This document shows positions 1-8,836 of a stretch of DNA of 64,000 bases, piece by piece. This DNA is from Paenibacillus rigui. Lineage in GTDB: Bacteria > Bacillota > Bacilli > Paenibacillales > NBRC-103111. The position numbers were made by a program, and so were the translations under genes. Below the pieces are notes generated by a model that made no database searches, was not told the origin of the DNA, and saw only the letters and a program-made list of their open reading frames with translations. Position 1 is the stretch's first letter; every line of letters begins with the position of its first letter. The DNA lies in contig NZ_NMQW01000003.1 of assembly GCF_002234615.1 (NCBI RefSeq), forward strand, positions 1-64,000, in the 5' to 3' direction.

Positions 1-7
1 GGTTTAA

Positions 8-21
8 TTAAACCGGTTTAA
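8..21. promoter_or_regulatory. LacI-type palindromic operator upstream of the regulator gene
   Basis: The sequence TTAAACCGGTTTAA is a perfect 14-base palindrome with the central CG typical of LacI-family operators. It overlaps a second perfect palindrome, GGTTTAATTAAACC (1-14). It lies about 35 bases before the start of the LacI-family gene, so autoregulation is the natural reading. Binding is inferred; the symmetry is seen directly. Confidence 0.6.
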
Positions 22-55
22 CGATGGTAGATTTGAAGTGAAAGGGGGAGGGATC

Positions 56-1069
56 ATGGCTACCATTGATGATGTTGCCAAGCTCGCCGGGGTTTCTAAG
101 GGCACTGTATCCAGCGTATTCAGCAAAAAGAGACCGATCAGCAAAGAAGTGACCGAGCGGGTGCTGGAGGTGGCCAAGGAGCTGGGATATTACCCGAATC
201 ATATCGCAAGAAGCCTGGCTATGAAGAAAACGATGATTGCCGGCTTGAAAATGCCGATTTCCAAGGATGGCATCATGTCGCAATTTGAGATTCAGATGAT
301 TAACGGGGTTATCAAGGAATGCTCGAAGCACGGGTACCGGGTGCTGTTGGATACGCTGCCCGAGCATGATGACCCGAACCAATTTTCAAGCGATCCTGTA
401 GACGGCATGATCATGCTCAATCCGCGCAAGCACGATCCGAGAATTGCCAGATACGAACAGATGGGCATTCCGCTAGTTCTCGTAGGCCGACCGGATCCCA
501 TCGACGCGAAAGTGAGCTACGTGGATAACAATAACACCCAGCTGAGCTATGAAGTAGGGGATTACTTGCTTCGCAGCGGACATACATCGATTTTGTTTCT
601 GAACGCATCGTCGGATATGACGGTGGCGTACGACCGCGAGAGCGGGCTGGCAGAGGCGTTCGAACGCCACGGCTTGTCGCTGCATAAGGAGTATGTCATT
701 AATTATTCCCGCAGGCTGCACTCGAGCCCGACGGAATACGGCTACATATCGATTCACAATACATATCAGCGATTGGAGTATACGGCCGTTATTACCGATA
801 CCGATCGTGTAGCGCTTGGTGTGCTTAGAGCCGCAAGAGAGCTCGGGATCAAGGTGCCGGACACGCTGTCCGTCATTGCGCTGAGCAATGATACGAAGCT
901 GGCGCAGGAGATGACGCCGAAGCTGACCTCCGTGGAGCTGTCAGCCGAGAAGCTGGGGGCGGAGGCTGCGCATTTGCTGGTAGAGAAGATGAGGGATCCT
1001 GCTGTAATGCGTCATCATATCGTTCAAGCGGAATTGGTATACCGCGAATCCTGCAAGCAGCTGCGGTAG
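56..1069 (+). CDS. LacI family transcriptional regulator
   Basis: DNA-binding regulator of about 337 residues, the usual LacI/GalR length. The N-terminal helix-turn-helix (residues 2-25, beginning ATIDDVAKLAGVSKGTVS) is followed by the hinge helix near residues 50-58, then a periplasmic-binding-protein-like effector domain to the end. A GTG at 38 is in frame, but GGGGGAGGG at 43-52 is correctly spaced only for the ATG at 56. A perfect LacI-type palindrome lies just upstream. The gene precedes a sugar-importer operon read in the same direction, so it probably represses that operon in response to the imported sugar or a product. The effector cannot be predicted. Confidence 0.93.
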   Translation: MATIDDVAKLAGVSKGTVSSVFSKKRPISKEVTERVLEVAKELGYYPNHIARSLAMKKTMIAGLKMPISKDGIMSQFEIQMINGVIKECSKHGYRVLLDTLPEHDDPNQFSSDPVDGMIMLNPRKHDPRIARYEQMGIPLVLVGRPDPIDAKVSYVDNNNTQLSYEVGDYLLRSGHTSILFLNASSDMTVAYDRESGLAEAFERHGLSLHKEYVINYSRRLHSSPTEYGYISIHNTYQRLEYTAVITDTDRVALGVLRAARELGIKVPDTLSVIALSNDTKLAQEMTPKLTSVELSAEKLGAEAAHLLVEKMRDPAVMRHHIVQAELVYRESCKQLR

Positions 1070-1106
1070 CGCGCAGCCTGCTTCGGAGGCGTTATAAACC
1101 TATTTT

Positions 1107-1120
1107 TGGAAGCGCTTTAT
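1107..1120 (+). promoter_or_regulatory. Possible cre or LacI-family operator before the lipoprotein gene
   Basis: TGGAAGCGCTTTAT contains the palindromic core AAGCGCTT and resembles a catabolite-responsive element (CcpA site) with mismatches at the 3' edge. It sits about 35 bases before the solute-binding lipoprotein gene. It could equally be an operator for the upstream LacI protein. Confidence 0.3.
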
Positions 1121-1152
1121 TAATATTTCGTAAATCCGGGAGGGAACGATGT

Positions 1153-2577
1153 ATGAGAAAAGCAAACGTAGTCTGTACCATGGTGGCCTTCATTCTAGTC
1201 TGTAGTATCGCGGCCGGGTGCTCTGATAGCGGCAGTTCGGCCACCGCTCCGAATGGGTCCGGGCAGCCTCAAGGTCAGGAGAAGAAGGAAGAACGCACGC
1301 TGAAGATGATGTCGGGAGTTATCGGAGGCAAGACCCCGGAGGAAAATACACTTTTTGAAAAGGAGATTGAGCGCCTAACCGGTATCAAAGCGAAGCTGGA
1401 TAAGCCGGCCTCGGATTATGACCAAAAGCTGCTGGCGGCTATCGCCTCCGGTGAAAAGTTCGACCTGCTTCAGGTGAGCAAGGAAAAGATGAACCTGTTC
1501 ATCGAGCAAGGCGTATTGGCACCTTTGACAGATCAGGTGAAGGGCTCCAAGGTGCTGCAGGATCCGGACGTTCTGCCTCCCCAGGAGTGGGAGCAGGTCA
1601 AAACAAAGGACGGCAAAATTTATGGCGTGTTCACGAAATTTCAGGGCGGTACGATGCCCATCGTGCGCAACGACTGGCTGAAGAAGCTGAATTTGCAGGA
1701 GCCCAAAACGTTTGACGATTACTATAAAGTATTGAAGGCTTTTACGGAGCAGGATCCGGACGGAAACGGCAAGAAGGACACCTACGGTTTGAGTACGGCG
1801 GGCATGTATGAGCTTCAAGGCTTCTTCAGCGGAGCGGGCTTGAAGCAGCGTTACGTGGAGAAGGACGGCAAGCTGGATGTACCTTATTCGACGGATGCTG
1901 CAATACCGGTATATGAATGGTTGAACAAGCTGTACAAGGAAGGCATTCTCGATCCGAATTTTGCGACGAACGATACGGGGAAGATGCGTAATTTGTTCCT
2001 GACCGATCGTGTAGGGATGATTACTTATTGGGATGCGTGGGTCGGCATGCTGAACAATACGAGAAAGCAGCAGGATGCGAGCACGGTGTTCGAAGCGAAA
2101 GGACTGCCGGGAGTTGCAGGGCCTAACGGCAGCTACATGCTGCGTCGCGGCGATCCGGACGTATGGGTGATTCCGGTTAATGCAGAGCATCCCAAAACCG
2201 CATTTGAGTTTATTGAGTGGTGGCATTCCAAGGAAGGCATCGTCCTGGGAAGCATGGGGATTAAGGACAATGACTATACCGAGAACGGCGGTAAATATGA
2301 GCTGACCAAAACCGGTCAGGAGCATGCGATGGACCATGGCGTGCCGTTCTGGTACAACAAAAAGTTCCCGAACCCGTTCGGTTTGCTGCCCGGCGTCAAG
2401 GATGCCCAGGATTTGGTGCTGAAATATGCAACGCTGGAGCTGACGCCTCCCAAGTGGGCCGACGCTGAGAAAATCATTAACGAGTATTCGTTCAAAGCAA
2501 TTCAAGGCCAAATGCCGGCAGCCGAGGCGGTTAAGAAAATGCGCGAGCAGCTCAAGGCGAATAAGCTGATCGACTAG
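1153..2577 (+). CDS. Extracellular solute-binding lipoprotein (family 1, LipO-like)
   Basis: Membrane-anchored binding component of a carbohydrate ABC importer, 474 residues. The signal peptide ends in a lipobox IAAGC with the lipidated Cys at residue 23, followed by a Ser/Gly/Gln-rich linker. The body carries the LipO-type pattern, including a DPDGNGKKDTYG motif near residue 200. GGGAGGG at 1138-1144 fits the ATG at 1153. It is followed by two permease genes in the typical SBP-permease-permease order with no ATPase gene. The ligand is probably an oligosaccharide or glycan fragment, inferred from the GH38-like enzyme downstream. Confidence 0.92.
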   Translation: MRKANVVCTMVAFILVCSIAAGCSDSGSSATAPNGSGQPQGQEKKEERTLKMMSGVIGGKTPEENTLFEKEIERLTGIKAKLDKPASDYDQKLLAAIASGEKFDLLQVSKEKMNLFIEQGVLAPLTDQVKGSKVLQDPDVLPPQEWEQVKTKDGKIYGVFTKFQGGTMPIVRNDWLKKLNLQEPKTFDDYYKVLKAFTEQDPDGNGKKDTYGLSTAGMYELQGFFSGAGLKQRYVEKDGKLDVPYSTDAAIPVYEWLNKLYKEGILDPNFATNDTGKMRNLFLTDRVGMITYWDAWVGMLNNTRKQQDASTVFEAKGLPGVAGPNGSYMLRRGDPDVWVIPVNAEHPKTAFEFIEWWHSKEGIVLGSMGIKDNDYTENGGKYELTKTGQEHAMDHGVPFWYNKKFPNPFGLLPGVKDAQDLVLKYATLELTPPKWADAEKIINEYSFKAIQGQMPAAEAVKKMREQLKANKLID

Positions 2578-2677
2578 ATTTGGAAGGTTTACCGGAAGGG
2601 AGGGGCGGCAGCTCCAGCGGTGGCAGCCTGCCGGTTCTCCCGTTCCGCAACTATTGCAGGCAAGGGGGTGCATTCGT

Positions 2678-3553
2678 TTGAAGGCGGTATGGAAATTTAA
2701 AATGCTCTATCTCATGATGCTGCCCATCATGGCTTATTTTGCAATCTTCTCCTACTATCCTCTCGTTCGCGGCCTCACCATAAGCTTTCAGGAATTTCGG
2801 CTGATCGGCAACCGTCCCTTCATCGGGCTCCAAAATTACAGCACCGTTCTGAAGGACAGCTCCTTCTGGCATGTGCTGGAGAATACGCTCCTGTTGGGCG
2901 GAGGAACGTTAATTATTGGGTTTGTGATGCCGATTCTGCTGGCTTTGTCATTGAACGAGGTGTTCTCGACCTGGTTCAAAAAGGTGACCCAAATGGTCGT
3001 GTATTTGCCTCACTTATTCTCATGGGTCGTTGTCGGGGGCATGTGGATTCTTATGCTCTCGCCGGATACGGGGATTGTGAATCAAATCCTGAAGCTGCTG
3101 GGCGCAGCTAAGCCGATTGCGTTCATGTCCACGGAAAGCTATGCCCGCTGGGTCATGATTTTGACCTCGGTATGGAAGGAAATGGGCTTCACCTGCATTT
3201 TATATTTGGCTGCTATCGTCTCCATCAATCCGGCGTTATATGAAGCGGCGCGAATCGACGGTGCGAATCGCTGGCAGCTGGTACGCTTCGTGACGCTCCC
3301 TTCGCTCGTTACAACGATGAAGGTCGTTATCATGTTGAATGTGCTGGGAATTCTCCGCATGTTTGATCAAATATTCGTGATGCGCAACGGGGCCATCGCC
3401 AAATCGGTGGATGTGCTGATGATGTATACGTATCAAAAAGGAATTCTCGAGTTCAAGATCGGCCTGGCCACGGCCGCAGGATTTTTAGTGATATTGGCGA
3501 CATTGATCATCACGTTTATTACCAGAGCCATCATTCGTTATGACGAGGGGTGA
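2678..3553 (+). CDS. ABC sugar permease, LplB-like (first permease)
   Basis: Inner-membrane subunit of a CUT1-type importer, about 291 residues with six hydrophobic segments. The cytoplasmic ATPase-coupling (EAA) loop is clear near residues 188-208 (EAARIDGANRWQLVRFVTLP). Start choice: the open frame reaches a TTG at 2654, but AAGGGGGTG (2662-2669) is ideally placed for the TTG at 2678. It pairs with the next permease, whose start region overlaps its 3' end. Confidence 0.92.
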   Translation: MKAVWKFKMLYLMMLPIMAYFAIFSYYPLVRGLTISFQEFRLIGNRPFIGLQNYSTVLKDSSFWHVLENTLLLGGGTLIIGFVMPILLALSLNEVFSTWFKKVTQMVVYLPHLFSWVVVGGMWILMLSPDTGIVNQILKLLGAAKPIAFMSTESYARWVMILTSVWKEMGFTCILYLAAIVSINPALYEAARIDGANRWQLVRFVTLPSLVTTMKVVIMLNVLGILRMFDQIFVMRNGAIAKSVDVLMMYTYQKGILEFKIGLATAAGFLVILATLIITFITRAIIRYDEG

Positions 3554-3563
3554 GAACAATTTT

Positions 3564-4439
3564 ATGAGGATGAAAGCAACGAATCCGTACACCGGATGGG
3601 CAAGCCGCTCGTTCGACACGCTCAATATCGGATTGCTGCTGCTAACGGTAGCTACGATGATTATTCCTTTCCTGAATACGTTCGCGTTGGCTTTCTCTAC
3701 CAACTTCGCATCCATGCAGCCGGGGATTGTGCTGTTCCCTAAAGAGTTCAGCATAGAGGGCTTTTCCACCGTATGGAACCGGATGCAGCTGTATGTTCCT
3801 TTTACGAATAATGTGATCGTTACGCTGGTGGGGACCGTCGGCCACGTGCTGCTGTGCTCAATGGCGGGCTATGTGCTCGTGCAGCAAGGCTTGCCGGGCA
3901 AAAAGTGGATGGTATCGCTCATCCTGCTCACCATGACCATACCGGGCGAAGCCATCATGATTCCATTGTATGTGGTCAACAAGGAGCTCGGCTTATTGAA
4001 CACTTTGACCTCGCTTATTCTATCCGGGCTCGTATCCGGATTCAGCATATTGCTTATGCGCAACTTTTTTATGTCCGTTCCATCGGAGATGGGAGAATCG
4101 GCGCGGATCGATGGAGCGGGAGATTTCCGGATTTTCGTGACGATGTATTTGCCTCTGGCCAGCGCAGGGCTGGCTACGGTATCGCTGTTTGAATTCGTCA
4201 GCCGGTGGAATCAGTTTACTCCGGCCCTGCTGTATATTAACGACCATGCGAAGTACACGCTGCAAATTGCGCTGAAATCGCTCATAATCGACACGGACTC
4301 GACCTCAAGCAACTTCGTCATTACGACGAATGTACGCATGGCGGGTATCGTCATCGCTCTGATCCCTTTAATGATCATTTATCCTTATGTGCAAAAATAT
4401 TTTGTTAAAGGCATTATGGTAGGCGCCAACAAGGAATAA
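3564..4439 (+). CDS. ABC sugar permease, YtcP-like (second permease)
   Basis: Second membrane subunit of the importer, about 291 residues with six predicted membrane segments and an EAA loop near residue 177 (ESARIDGAGDFRIFVTMYLP). It ends in the YtcP-type tail (YPYVQKYFVKGIMVGANKE). An ATG at 3540 lies inside the previous gene, but GAGGGGTGAG at 3545-3554 serves the ATG at 3564. With the partner permease it would need an ATPase supplied from another locus, as MsmX does in Bacillus. Confidence 0.92.
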   Translation: MRMKATNPYTGWASRSFDTLNIGLLLLTVATMIIPFLNTFALAFSTNFASMQPGIVLFPKEFSIEGFSTVWNRMQLYVPFTNNVIVTLVGTVGHVLLCSMAGYVLVQQGLPGKKWMVSLILLTMTIPGEAIMIPLYVVNKELGLLNTLTSLILSGLVSGFSILLMRNFFMSVPSEMGESARIDGAGDFRIFVTMYLPLASAGLATVSLFEFVSRWNQFTPALLYINDHAKYTLQIALKSLIIDTDSTSSNFVITTNVRMAGIVIALIPLMIIYPYVQKYFVKGIMVGANKE

Positions 4440-4471
4440 GCGAACGATTCAATAAAAACGGAGCAGGGAGC

Positions 4472-5824
4472 GTGAATGAATTGAACACAGGCTTGCCGCA
4501 TACTAGCGTTGCCGTTTTTACACGCCGCATCAGCCGTGAAGAGCAAAGCAGCTACATTGAAGTGCCGTTTGACATGCCGGAGCGGGTCGAGGAAATACAG
4601 GTGACGTACCGCGTTGAATCGTTCGGTGCTCCCGGGGCGGTGATCGATCTCGGCGTCAGGGACAGCCGCAGGGTCAGGGGCTGGAGCGGAGGGGCGCGAG
4701 CCGGATTTCGCATTGGAAGGGAAACAGCAACGCCGGGATATATTCCCGGCGACCTGGACCCAGGCAGTTGGGCAGTCCTGCATAATGCGTATAAAGTGCC
4801 GCAGGAGGGCTGCGAGGTGACGATAACGGTGGAGTTTCGCCACCTTGGCGGCCGTTGGCTCAGAGGGGATCTGCACACACACAGCGTGCACAGCGACGGG
4901 ACGTATACGCTGGAGGAGAATGCGGCGATCATGGAGGAGCTCGGCTGTGATTTCATCGCGATGACGGATCATAACGCCGTCAGCCAGAATCTCGCTTATC
5001 CCCGAAATACGAAGGTTGTAATGATACCGGGCATGGAGTTTACGACCAACTTCGGGCACAGCAATTTACTGGGCGTGGCCGATCCGCTGGATGATTTTCG
5101 GGTTCGGCATCAGGCGGATGTGAACGAACGGCTCCGCATGGCAAGGGAGCGGGGAGCGAGGATCGTGCTGAACCACCCGCACTGTGATTATTGTCCGTGG
5201 GAATGGGACTTTGCCGTCGATCACGACTGGGTCGAGGTATGGAACGGGCCTTGGTCCGCCCGCAATGAACGGACGCTGCAATGGTGGCAGGAGCAGCTGG
5301 CAGGAGGCCGCCGCTTGGTGGCGATAGGCGGGAGCGATACGCATCGGCCGGACCCGATGGTCAAGCACGCGATGCCCTGTACTTGGGTTTATGCGGAGAG
5401 CAGGACTGCGGAAGGGATTTTGGATGGAATCGGCAAGGGTCACGTCGGTATCAGCTTTGCCCCGGAGGGCCCTTTCCTGGAGCTGACATGCGGGGAAGGA
5501 GCCTATCGAGCAGGGGATCTCGTTCCTGCCGGGCAATCGACCGGAGCTTTAAGAGTTGAAGCCGCCGGCTTGCTCCCGGGTGACCTGGTTCGTTGGATTA
5601 GTAACCAGGGGCTGGAAAAGGAGCTTTGCCTGGAGGGGGAAGGTGACTTGGAGCAGTCGCAAGCAGCTTTGCAGCTGCCCTCTGAGGCGTGGGAGGGGCG
5701 AAGCTTTTACCGGGTTGAGGTATGGCGTTCCTTCAAGGAAGCGGAGCGAGTGCTGCTGGCGGCATTGACGAATCCGATTTATAGGACGCTTGGCGCAGGA
5801 AGAGGGAACGAAGGAGATGGATGA
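4472..5824 (+). CDS. PHP-domain metallohydrolase (CehA/McbA type) with N-terminal beta domain
   Basis: Predicted metal-dependent hydrolase, 450 residues. A beta-rich N-terminal domain (about 1-130) is followed by a PHP domain with the expected metal ligands: DLHTH near 133, HSDG, TDHN near 164, a GMEFTT glutamate, GH, NHPH near 235 and GSDTH near 288. A beta-rich C-terminal tail follows. PHP enzymes are commonly phosphoesterases or phosphodiesterases; members beside sugar importers are poorly characterised. GTG at 4472 has GGAG eight bases upstream; TTG at 4481 is an alternative. The stop abuts the next start. No signal peptide is seen, so it should act on imported material in the cytoplasm. 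Confidence 0.85.
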   Translation: MNELNTGLPHTSVAVFTRRISREEQSSYIEVPFDMPERVEEIQVTYRVESFGAPGAVIDLGVRDSRRVRGWSGGARAGFRIGRETATPGYIPGDLDPGSWAVLHNAYKVPQEGCEVTITVEFRHLGGRWLRGDLHTHSVHSDGTYTLEENAAIMEELGCDFIAMTDHNAVSQNLAYPRNTKVVMIPGMEFTTNFGHSNLLGVADPLDDFRVRHQADVNERLRMARERGARIVLNHPHCDYCPWEWDFAVDHDWVEVWNGPWSARNERTLQWWQEQLAGGRRLVAIGGSDTHRPDPMVKHAMPCTWVYAESRTAEGILDGIGKGHVGISFAPEGPFLELTCGEGAYRAGDLVPAGQSTGALRVEAAGLLPGDLVRWISNQGLEKELCLEGEGDLEQSQAALQLPSEAWEGRSFYRVEVWRSFKEAERVLLAALTNPIYRTLGAGRGNEGDG

Positions 5825-8527
5825 ATGAGACAGCCCCTGGAAAAAATTTATGTCGTGTTCAAAACTCATTTTGATATCGGCTTTACCGGTCTGGCGTCGG
5901 AGGTTGTGGAACGGTACCGCAAGGAGATGCTGAAGGATGTGATCGACATCTGCGATCAGACCTCAGGCCATGGGGAGCACGAGAAGTACGTATGGACGAT
6001 GGCGGCTTGGCCGCTGCTCCAATCGCTGCAGGGCAGCGAGCCGCAGGATCAGCGCAAGGCGGATGAGCTGGTGAGGGACCGGCAACTGATCTGGCATAAG
6101 CTTCCCTATACGACGCATACGGAGTTTTGCGGGCTGGAGGAATGGATCCGGGGGATGTACGTCTCCCGGGGACTGACCGAACGGTTCGGCTATGACCCGA
6201 AGGATGCGAAGATGACGGATGTGCCCGGGCATACCTGGATGGTGCCGTCCCTGCTGAAGAAGGCGGGGGTGCACATCCTTCATCTGGGCTGCAACCCGGC
6301 CACGACGCCGCCCGATGTCCCGCCGGTATTTTATTGGGAAGGGCCGGACGGAGCCAGGCTGCTTACCCTTTACTCCAAGGGCGCGTACGGGACCGGCATT
6401 GTGCCGCCGGACGATTGGCCGCATCCCGTATGGCTTGCGATGATCCAGACGAGCGATAACCATGGTCCGCATGATGCTTCGGTTATTCAAGAGATGAAGG
6501 CCTCCATCGAGGAGGTCGGCCTGCAGGCAGAGCTGCATATTGGCAGCCTGGGAGACTTTGCAGCGGATTTCTTGTCGAGAAATCCGGAGCTTCCCGTCAT
6601 CCGAGGAGATATGGCGGACTCCTGGATTCATGGCGTGGGTACCGCTCCGCGTGAGGTGTCCCGGGTGCGGGAGCTGCGGGGCCGTATCGTTGCGGCTGAA
6701 AGCGCGCTGGCGGTCAATCTTTTTACCGGGAGGCGGCAAGGGGGCCCGGCTGCAGGAGAGAAGGCAGCTGCGTCCAGGAGCAAGGCTTTTATCGACACGA
6801 GCTACGAGCAGACGCTGTTATTCGGCGAGCATACCTGGGGCCTGGATTGCAAAACGTTCCTCTTTCCTAGAACCTACGATAAGCCCTCCTTCCGCAAAGA
6901 GAAGCAGAGTGAGCGTTACCGGCTGATGGAGGCATCGTGGAGGGAGCAGGCCGGTTACCTCGATAAGGCGGAGTGGGCATTAGGCCAGGCGGTTGAAGCA
7001 ATGTCCGGCTGCCTAACCTGCGGAGGGACCCCTAAGGATGGTGCCGGTGTGAAACAGCTGAGGGTCTATAACACGTTGGGGTGGAAGCGGGATGCTGAGG
7101 TTCGGATCGGGACAAGCCTTCTTCCCTCAGAGGATGAAGTGCTGATGGATGCCGCGACCGGGGAGGTGCTCGCCCTGAGGCCATGCGGGCAGGGAGCCAT
7201 AGCGCATGTGAAGGCGCTGCCTGCGCTTGGGTTCAAGACGCTGGCGTATGCCAAGACAGGGCAGCGCTCTGGGGACGAGCCGGGGGCTGCCGGCACGGTG
7301 AGGGCCTACATGACCGATACCGAAGCGGTGTTGGAGAACCCCTTCCTGACCGTGAAGGTCAGCCGCTCGACCGGCTGGATAACCAGCCTGTGGGATAAGA
7401 GGCTGTGCAAGGAATGGGTCGATGCCCAGGCTGCATCGGGCTTTGGGCAGTACGAATATAACGTGTATTCAAACCGGGAGATTACCCGGTATTTAAAGAA
7501 ATACGCCTACCGCTTTTATGACTGGGGCGTGCACGATTTTGGCAAAACAGACTATCCTGAGCACCAGCAGCGGCTGTCCTGCACCACGGAAAAGCTGAGT
7601 GACATTCGCATTGTGCAGGAGGGCCGGACGGCAAGCATTCATTGCTCGGCGTCTGTGCCGGACGTGTCCGTGAAGGAGTATGGCAACGCAAGGGAGGTGC
7701 GTTGGAGCGTTACTTTGACGGAAGCCTCGCCTTTTGTAGATATGGAATGGCGTTTGTCAGGCAAAGAAGAAACGCCGAAGGCTGAGTCGGGCCATATGAT
7801 GTTCCCCTTCAAGCTGGACCGTCCGCAATTCCGGGTCCAAAAGCTGGGCGCCGTGCTGGACCCTTGTACCGATCTGATCCCTTCTTCCAGCACACTGGTT
7901 CATTGCTGCGAGCATTTCGTCGATGTGTCCAACGGTTTTGCCGGGATGGCGGTCATTCCGCTCGATTCCCCGCTTTTTTTCCTGGGGAGAAATGGTATGT
8001 GGGATTTTGAGCCGGATTACAAGCCGGTGCAGCCGGAAGTGAACTTTAACCTGTTTAACAATTGGTGGGGGACGAATTTCCCGCAGTGGGTCGGCGGCGA
8101 CCTGAAGTATCGGTATAGACTTGTGCCGCATGAAGGGGATTGGCTGCAGGGCCAGGTATGGAAAACCGCTCAGGAGACGATGGCGCCCCCGATGGTGCTT
8201 CCTGCCTCGGGTTTGTTGGGGAGCGGTGCGATTGAAGCTCACGAAGCGTTGACAGAGCTGCTTCCCGGCGACCTGAATGGGCTGGCCGTCACCTGCTTTA
8301 AACCGGCTGAGGATGGAGAGGGCTTCATTCTGAGGCTGCGTGAGTGCCGGGGGCAAAGCCGCGAGCTGCAGCTTGTCCTTGCAGGCGGCGTTCGGCAGGT
8401 CACAATAACGGATTTGCTGGAGCGGGATTTGGAGGGGGTAGACTTGAATCGCTCAGGAGCGGGAGAGACGGGGACTGTCCGTATCCGCACCAAGCCGTTC
8501 GAGCTGCACACCCTGCGTCTTGTATAA
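5825..8527 (+). CDS. GH38-like glycoside hydrolase (DUF5054 type)
   Basis: Large cytoplasmic protein, 900 residues, no signal peptide. The start FKTHFDIGFTGL carries an HxD metal-ligand pair like the first ligands of GH38 alpha-mannosidases. Further family-like features are DVPGHTWMVPSLLKK near residue 135 and a long beta-rich C-terminal half. The sequence fits the DUF5054 group, a distant GH38 relative without an established substrate. ATG at 5825 follows the PHP stop codon directly, so the two are translationally linked. I infer that the pair processes one imported, possibly modified, glycan. Linkage and sugar are unknown. Confidence 0.75.
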   Translation: MRQPLEKIYVVFKTHFDIGFTGLASEVVERYRKEMLKDVIDICDQTSGHGEHEKYVWTMAAWPLLQSLQGSEPQDQRKADELVRDRQLIWHKLPYTTHTEFCGLEEWIRGMYVSRGLTERFGYDPKDAKMTDVPGHTWMVPSLLKKAGVHILHLGCNPATTPPDVPPVFYWEGPDGARLLTLYSKGAYGTGIVPPDDWPHPVWLAMIQTSDNHGPHDASVIQEMKASIEEVGLQAELHIGSLGDFAADFLSRNPELPVIRGDMADSWIHGVGTAPREVSRVRELRGRIVAAESALAVNLFTGRRQGGPAAGEKAAASRSKAFIDTSYEQTLLFGEHTWGLDCKTFLFPRTYDKPSFRKEKQSERYRLMEASWREQAGYLDKAEWALGQAVEAMSGCLTCGGTPKDGAGVKQLRVYNTLGWKRDAEVRIGTSLLPSEDEVLMDAATGEVLALRPCGQGAIAHVKALPALGFKTLAYAKTGQRSGDEPGAAGTVRAYMTDTEAVLENPFLTVKVSRSTGWITSLWDKRLCKEWVDAQAASGFGQYEYNVYSNREITRYLKKYAYRFYDWGVHDFGKTDYPEHQQRLSCTTEKLSDIRIVQEGRTASIHCSASVPDVSVKEYGNAREVRWSVTLTEASPFVDMEWRLSGKEETPKAESGHMMFPFKLDRPQFRVQKLGAVLDPCTDLIPSSSTLVHCCEHFVDVSNGFAGMAVIPLDSPLFFLGRNGMWDFEPDYKPVQPEVNFNLFNNWWGTNFPQWVGGDLKYRYRLVPHEGDWLQGQVWKTAQETMAPPMVLPASGLLGSGAIEAHEALTELLPGDLNGLAVTCFKPAEDGEGFILRLRECRGQSRELQLVLAGGVRQVTITDLLERDLEGVDLNRSGAGETGTVRIRTKPFELHTLRLV

Positions 8528-8681
8528 CCCAGCCTGAGGTTATCCCTCGATGGACGTGTAAAGGGGTTGTTGACCTGCAGGGATAGGCAAGGCTAGCGGT
8601 TCTTTGAAAAATGAATGCGAAATGAGAAGCGAAGGCAGGGGCATGTATGTGCATGCTATCTCTGTTCAACCGAGGATAAGT

Positions 8682-8691
8682 TAAGCGCTTA
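8682..8691. promoter_or_regulatory. Palindromic operator-like site 1
   Basis: TAAGCGCTTA is a perfect 10-base palindrome with central CG, preceded by a T (TTAAGCGCTTA). It lies just upstream of the candidate -35 at 8702. The form is that of LacI-family operators or a cre half. Confidence 0.4.
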
Positions 8692-8701
8692 GGCGATGGC
8701 T

Positions 8702-8730
8702 TTGATTTTGTCCCATGGAGTCATCATAGT
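8702..8730 (+). promoter_or_regulatory. Candidate sigma-A promoter for the second importer operon
   Basis: TTGATT (8702-8707) and CATAGT (8725-8730) are separated by 17 bases. The -10 box departs from consensus at two positions. Operator-like palindromes lie on both sides (8682-8691 and 8769-8780), which supports its being a controlled promoter. Confidence 0.35.
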
Positions 8731-8768
8731 TTTTATCAGCCATGCATAGTCTAAATTACAATCGTAGA

Positions 8769-8780
8769 TTAACCGCTTAA
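8769..8780. promoter_or_regulatory. Palindromic operator-like site 2
   Basis: TTAACCGCTTAA is a 12-base palindrome with one mismatched pair. It shares the TTAA-arm and central-CG form of the sites at 8-21 and 8682-8691. Its centre is about 88 bases from site 1, compatible with looping. Regulation is inferred. Confidence 0.4.
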
Positions 8781-8836
8781 CTGTTGCGCTCGGCTCCCTG
8801 CTTGAATCCCTAATCGGAAGGAGTGATTCCCTGATC

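Larger units (their letters stand above)
8528..8836. other. Intergenic control region between the two importer operons
   Basis: No gene fits here. The stretch holds a candidate sigma-A promoter and two short palindromes of LacI-operator form, listed separately, and an AAGGAG ribosome site near 8818 serving the next gene. No convincing terminator for the upstream operon was found, so some read-through from block 1 into block 2 is possible. Confidence 0.5.

Noticed and set aside
1375-2673. 432-codon frame on the minus strand across the lipoprotein gene
   Set aside because: It is antisense to a clear solute-binding protein, has no ribosome site and no protein-like pattern; an artefact of codon bias.
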